This document shows, one piece after another, positions 30,495 through 33,052 of a stretch of 33,052 bases of DNA. The notes below the pieces were generated by a model. The model was not told the DNA's origin. It did not search any database and saw nothing but the letters and a program-made list of their open reading frames with translations. Position 1 is the first letter of the stretch; every line of letters begins with the position of its first letter. The DNA is taken from positions 1 to 33,052 of the forward strand of contig JACRDB010000029.1 of the NCBI GenBank assembly GCA_016218725.1, in the 5' to 3' direction. The translations under genes and the position numbers were made by a program. This stretch comes from Deltaproteobacteria bacterium (GTDB lineage: Bacteria; Myxococcota_A; Polyangia; Polyangiales; Ga0077539).

Positions 30495-30512
30495 GGTATA
30501 CGCCGTGTATAC
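30495..30512 (-). repeat. Inverted-repeat copy 2 flanking the Rpn-like gene
   Basis: GGTATACGCCGTGTATAC on the plus strand; its reverse complement GTATACACGGCGTATACC differs from copy 1 only by two transitions. The two copies face each other about 1.1 kb apart with only the Rpn-like gene and its upstream region between them. Confidence 0.7.
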
Positions 30513-30534
30513 ATCGCCTCCCGAGCGCCCGTCG

Positions 30535-32289
30535 TCAGTCCTCGACCTCGACGCGGACGTCGACCTCCAGGGTCTCGCCGCCGCCGCCGAGGTAGATGGT
30601 GCCCGCGGTGGGGGTGGCGTCGATCCAGGTGCGGCCCACGCTCACCCGGATGTGATCGGTCTGCGTGAGGATCCCGTTGGTGGGGTCGAAGCCCTTCCAC
30701 CCGGCCTCCGGGAGGTAGAGCTGCACCCAGGCGTGGCTGGCCTCGGACTGCACCTGGTTCGGGTTCTTGGGGCCCGTGTACAGGTACCCGCAGGTGTAGC
30801 GCGCGGGCACCCCGAGGAGCCTCGCCAGGCAGATGAAGAGGTTGGTGAAGTCCTGGCACACCCCCCGGCGGTTCACATACACATCAAACGGCGTGGTGAA
30901 CAGGTTCGTGGTCCCCTGCCGGTAGGCGTACTCCTTGAAGATCGTGCTGTTGATGTCCAGGAGCGTGTCCAACAGGTCGTAGTCGTTGCGCTCCACGAAG
31001 CTCATGGCGTACTCCGTGAGCTCCACCAGCTCCGTGTCCGGCAGCTCCGGCGGGAGCAGGTACGGCTGGAGCATGTGCCGCTGCCAGGGCATCCAGACCA
31101 GCGGGATCTGCGAGCGCTCGTGCAGCGGACGGAAGCTCAAGGGGTCCGTGTCCAACAGCTCCACCCGCGCCCGGGACTCGATGCGCAGCTCGTCGAAGGG
31201 CGTGTCGATGAGGATGCGCCGCACGCGGTTCCCGAAGACGTCCTCGTAGTCCCGGCGCTGGCCCTTGATGTTGATGTCCAGGTCGTACGAGAGGACCTTC
31301 TGGAGCTTGTCGCTCACGGGCTCCAGGCGGAAGGTGTGGGTGCTGCGCTCGATCGGGACCTTGTATTTGTACACGGTCTTGTGGAGCACCGTCATGCGCC
31401 GCATGGGGGCCGTGGCCGGGCGCTTCAGGTCCACCCTCGGGACCAGCGTGGTGTGGGTCTTCACCGGCGCGTCGTCCAGCACGATGGGCCTGGCCACGGC
31501 CCTCAGGGCCCCCTGGCGCACCACCACCAGGTGCCCGGGCTCGATGCGCTTCCACTCCGCGGGCTTGCCCCCGGCGGTCACCGTGGTCTCCAGCGGCTCC
31601 GAGGCGATCACCACCCCCTTGCGGCTCTTGGCCCCGCGCCGGAACAGGTCCACCACCAGGTCCCGGTCGGAGAGAATGGCGTTCTCCTGCGGCGGCACGA
31701 TCTCCAGGAGGTACACGCTCCCCTCGCCGTTGCGGTCGGCGTACACCACCAGGTCCTGCCCGTCGGAGAGCACCGTGGTCAGGGACCCGTGGTCGTTCAG
31801 GGTCTCGAACCACAGGCGCAGCATGTCCGGGTCGATGTCCGCGATGGAGCGCCACCCGAGGTCCGCGATGCGCCCCAGGAGCTCGCAGAAGATCAGCTCC
31901 GTGTCCGTCGAGCCCACGGGCTCGAAGCCCGCCCTGGTGCCGATCTCCAGGCGGTATTTCAAGCTCCCGGAGTGGGCGAAGAGCCAGTCCCTCCGCGCCC
32001 AGGAGCGGCAGAAGGGCTGGGTGTTGGCGTCGGAGATCCTCCCCCAGGTGGCGTTGCGGATGTGCAAGAGGAACACCGACGAGGCCAGGTGCTCCCAGGC
32101 CCGCACCAGCTCGCTCCGGATGGAGCCCTCCGGGGGCGCGGGCTCCTTGAGCACCGAGGCCGAGGGCTCCCCGCCGGGGTAGAACCCGATCCCCCACCCG
32201 TCCGGGAGCTTGCCCCCCTCGTGGAGGCACACCAGGTCGAAGGATGGGGCAAGCTCGCCCTCGAAGGAGATCGCCAGGAGGTTGGGCAT
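30535..32289 (-). CDS. Class II amidotransferase-like domain fused to transglutaminase-like cysteine peptidase
   Basis: A 584-aa fusion. Residues 1-255 follow the YafJ-type class II glutamine amidotransferase fold: LPDGWGIGFY, LLHIRNATWGRISDANTQPF and WLFAHSGSL. The nucleophile Cys that should follow the initiator Met is absent (MPNLLAIS). A bacterial transglutaminase N-terminal region (about 300-380, HKTVYKYKVPIERSTHTFRL) precedes a transglutaminase-like core. Its triad appears intact: Cys478 in RGVCQDFTN, His519 in ASHAWVQL and Asp535 in GFDPTNG. The N-domain may bind glutamine or gamma-glutamyl ends without hydrolysing them, while the C-domain cleaves or crosslinks; this is inference. The start at 32289 was chosen because MPNLLAISFEG is the family-like opening; an in-frame ATG at 32337 lacks support. 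Confidence 0.87.
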   Translation of the reverse strand: MPNLLAISFEGELAPSFDLVCLHEGGKLPDGWGIGFYPGGEPSASVLKEPAPPEGSIRSELVRAWEHLASSVFLLHIRNATWGRISDANTQPFCRSWARRDWLFAHSGSLKYRLEIGTRAGFEPVGSTDTELIFCELLGRIADLGWRSIADIDPDMLRLWFETLNDHGSLTTVLSDGQDLVVYADRNGEGSVYLLEIVPPQENAILSDRDLVVDLFRRGAKSRKGVVIASEPLETTVTAGGKPAEWKRIEPGHLVVVRQGALRAVARPIVLDDAPVKTHTTLVPRVDLKRPATAPMRRMTVLHKTVYKYKVPIERSTHTFRLEPVSDKLQKVLSYDLDINIKGQRRDYEDVFGNRVRRILIDTPFDELRIESRARVELLDTDPLSFRPLHERSQIPLVWMPWQRHMLQPYLLPPELPDTELVELTEYAMSFVERNDYDLLDTLLDINSTIFKEYAYRQGTTNLFTTPFDVYVNRRGVCQDFTNLFICLARLLGVPARYTCGYLYTGPKNPNQVQSEASHAWVQLYLPEAGWKGFDPTNGILTQTDHIRVSVGRTWIDATPTAGTIYLGGGGETLEVDVRVEVED

Positions 32290-32359
32290 CGCGCTCGATG
32301 GTACGGAAATCAACCCCGCGCTTGAAGCCCGCGACAACGCGCCCTATGGCTCCCGCACC

Positions 32360-33052
32360 ATGAGCGACCCATTTCAGCGGTTTGATGCCTGGTTCTCCGA
32401 GGCCCGCGCCTCGGGGCTCCCCTGGCCCGAGGCCCTCGCCCTGGGCACCGTGGGGCCCGACGGGGCACCCTCGGTGCGCATGGTGCTCTTGAAGGGCGTA
32501 GACCCTGGAGGGTGGGTGTTCTACACCAACACCCGGAGCCGCAAGGGCCAGGAGCTCCGGGACAACCCAAGGGCCGCCCTGTGCTTCTACTGGCCCACGC
32601 TGGAGCGCCAGGTGCGCGTCGAGGGCCTCGTGGAGCTCGTCTCCGACGCGGACGCCGACGCGTATTTCGCCTCGCGCCCGAGGGGCTCGCAGGTGGGCGC
32701 CTGGGCCTCGGCCCAGAGCGAGCCCCTGGACTCCCGGGAGGCGCTCCTCGCCCGGGTGGACGCCTTCGAGGCGCGCTTCCAGGGCCAGGCCGTGCCCAGG
32801 CCACCGTACTGGTCGGGCTACCGCCTCGCGCCCTCCTGCGTGGAGTTCTGGCAGGGCCGCCCGGACCGCCTCCACGAGCGCACCCTCTACCAGCGCGCCG
32901 GAGACGCCTGGACCATCACCCTGCTCCAGCCGTCCTGCGGTACCCTCCGCCCCGATGAACCCACCACCGCTGGGCGTCCTCCTTGGTGTCCTCGCGTGCC
33001 GGGGGCCCGCGGCCACGCCCCCGAGGCCCGCGGCGGACACCCAGGTTACCGC
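32360..33052 (+). CDS. pdxH: Pyridoxamine 5'-phosphate oxidase, 3' end not in window
   Basis: FMN-dependent enzyme converting pyridoxamine or pyridoxine 5'-phosphate to pyridoxal 5'-phosphate. Family motifs run in order: PSVRMVLLKG (37-46), GWVFYTNTRSRKGQEL (51-66), FYWPTLERQVRVEG (76-89), GSQVGAWASAQSEPL (109-123) and FWQGRPDRLHER (163-174), the last lining the FMN and substrate site. Normal PdxH ends shortly after the segment seen here as DAWTITLLQP (182-191), but no stop follows. The frame stays open to the window edge, through a region where another frame encodes a lipoprotein start. The protein may be extended, or a frameshift or base error may hide its stop. The ATG at 32360 begins MSDPFQRFDAWF. 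Confidence 0.9.
   Translation, partial: MSDPFQRFDAWFSEARASGLPWPEALALGTVGPDGAPSVRMVLLKGVDPGGWVFYTNTRSRKGQELRDNPRAALCFYWPTLERQVRVEGLVELVSDADADAYFASRPRGSQVGAWASAQSEPLDSREALLARVDAFEARFQGQAVPRPPYWSGYRLAPSCVEFWQGRPDRLHERTLYQRAGDAWTITLLQPSCGTLRPDEPTTAGRPPWCPRVPGARGHAPEARGGHPGYR
32955..33052 (+). CDS. Probable lipoprotein, N-terminus only
   Basis: Starts with MNPPPLGVLLGVLAC, a short signal peptide ending in a good lipobox (VLAC, Cys15), followed by a Pro/Ala-rich linker, and runs off the window. Third codon positions are strongly G/C, better than in the overlapping pdxH frame. This suggests it is the true coding frame in this stretch. The function is not determinable from 32 residues. Confidence 0.5.
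   Translation, partial: MNPPPLGVLLGVLACRGPAATPPRPAADTQVT

Noticed and set aside
1..33052. tRNA, rRNA or known riboswitch genes
   Set aside because: No cloverleaf with a conserved T-loop, no rRNA core sequence and no familiar riboswitch consensus was recognised on either strand.

Overview
The window is very GC-rich and gene-dense. Third codon positions are almost all G or C, GTG starts are frequent, and many genes overlap by 4-16 bp. The gene content points to Myxococcota (former Deltaproteobacteria). The chemotaxis-receptor tip has the deltaproteobacterial [20 protein letters not shown] form, TatC has an enlarged first periplasmic loop, and there are a CpXC-like coiled-coil protein, DUF1844, an Rpn-like protein with PEERLAGL repeats, and a class II amidotransferase/transglutaminase fusion. 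The phylum is an inference from family memory, not from a marker gene.

Layout. 1-178: the leader-distal end of a CRISPR array, with no cas gene in view. 342-2230 (-): an envelope and small-protein operon (acidic protein, DUF1844, HtrA-like lipoprotein protease). 2339-5671 (+): a chemotaxis receptor, a zinc-ribbon membrane protein, then tatB-tatC. 5682-14875 (-): three coupled genes for large double-AAA+ (Clp-like) proteins. 14957-18453 (+), divergent: a possible 46-aa protein, a CpXC-like coiled-coil protein and a metallophosphoesterase. 18456-22155 (-): a three-subunit xanthine-dehydrogenase-type molybdenum hydroxylase. 22327-28046: a candidate RiPP locus with two related radical SAM enzymes and a VAO/PCMH-type flavoenzyme on +, converging on an HxsB-like radical SAM/SPASM maturase and a peptide ending in 36 perfect His-Gly-Ser units on -. 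28156-29343 (+): an unassigned protein. 29396-30295 (-): an Rpn/PD-(D/E)XK-like protein bracketed by a pair of 18-bp inverted repeats. 30535-32289 (-): the amidotransferase/transglutaminase fusion. 32360 to the end (+): pdxH and the start of a lipoprotein gene.

Two regions stand out. The first is the His-Gly-Ser locus: a repetitive ribosomal peptide, an HxsB-type maturase, two further radical SAM enzymes and a flavoprotein oxidase. This enzyme set differs from the HxsABCD arrangement I know, and the oxidase carries Phe where family members carry a catalytic Tyr. The second is the triple AAA+ operon. All three proteins have degenerate Walker B motifs in the first ATPase ring and a shortened or replaced pore loop in the second. 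One of them ends in a domain resembling the PCRF domain of peptide chain release factor RF2 but without GGQ, which suggests a ribosome- or translation-linked remodelling machine.

All assignments come from reading motifs and remembered family sequences; no searches were run.
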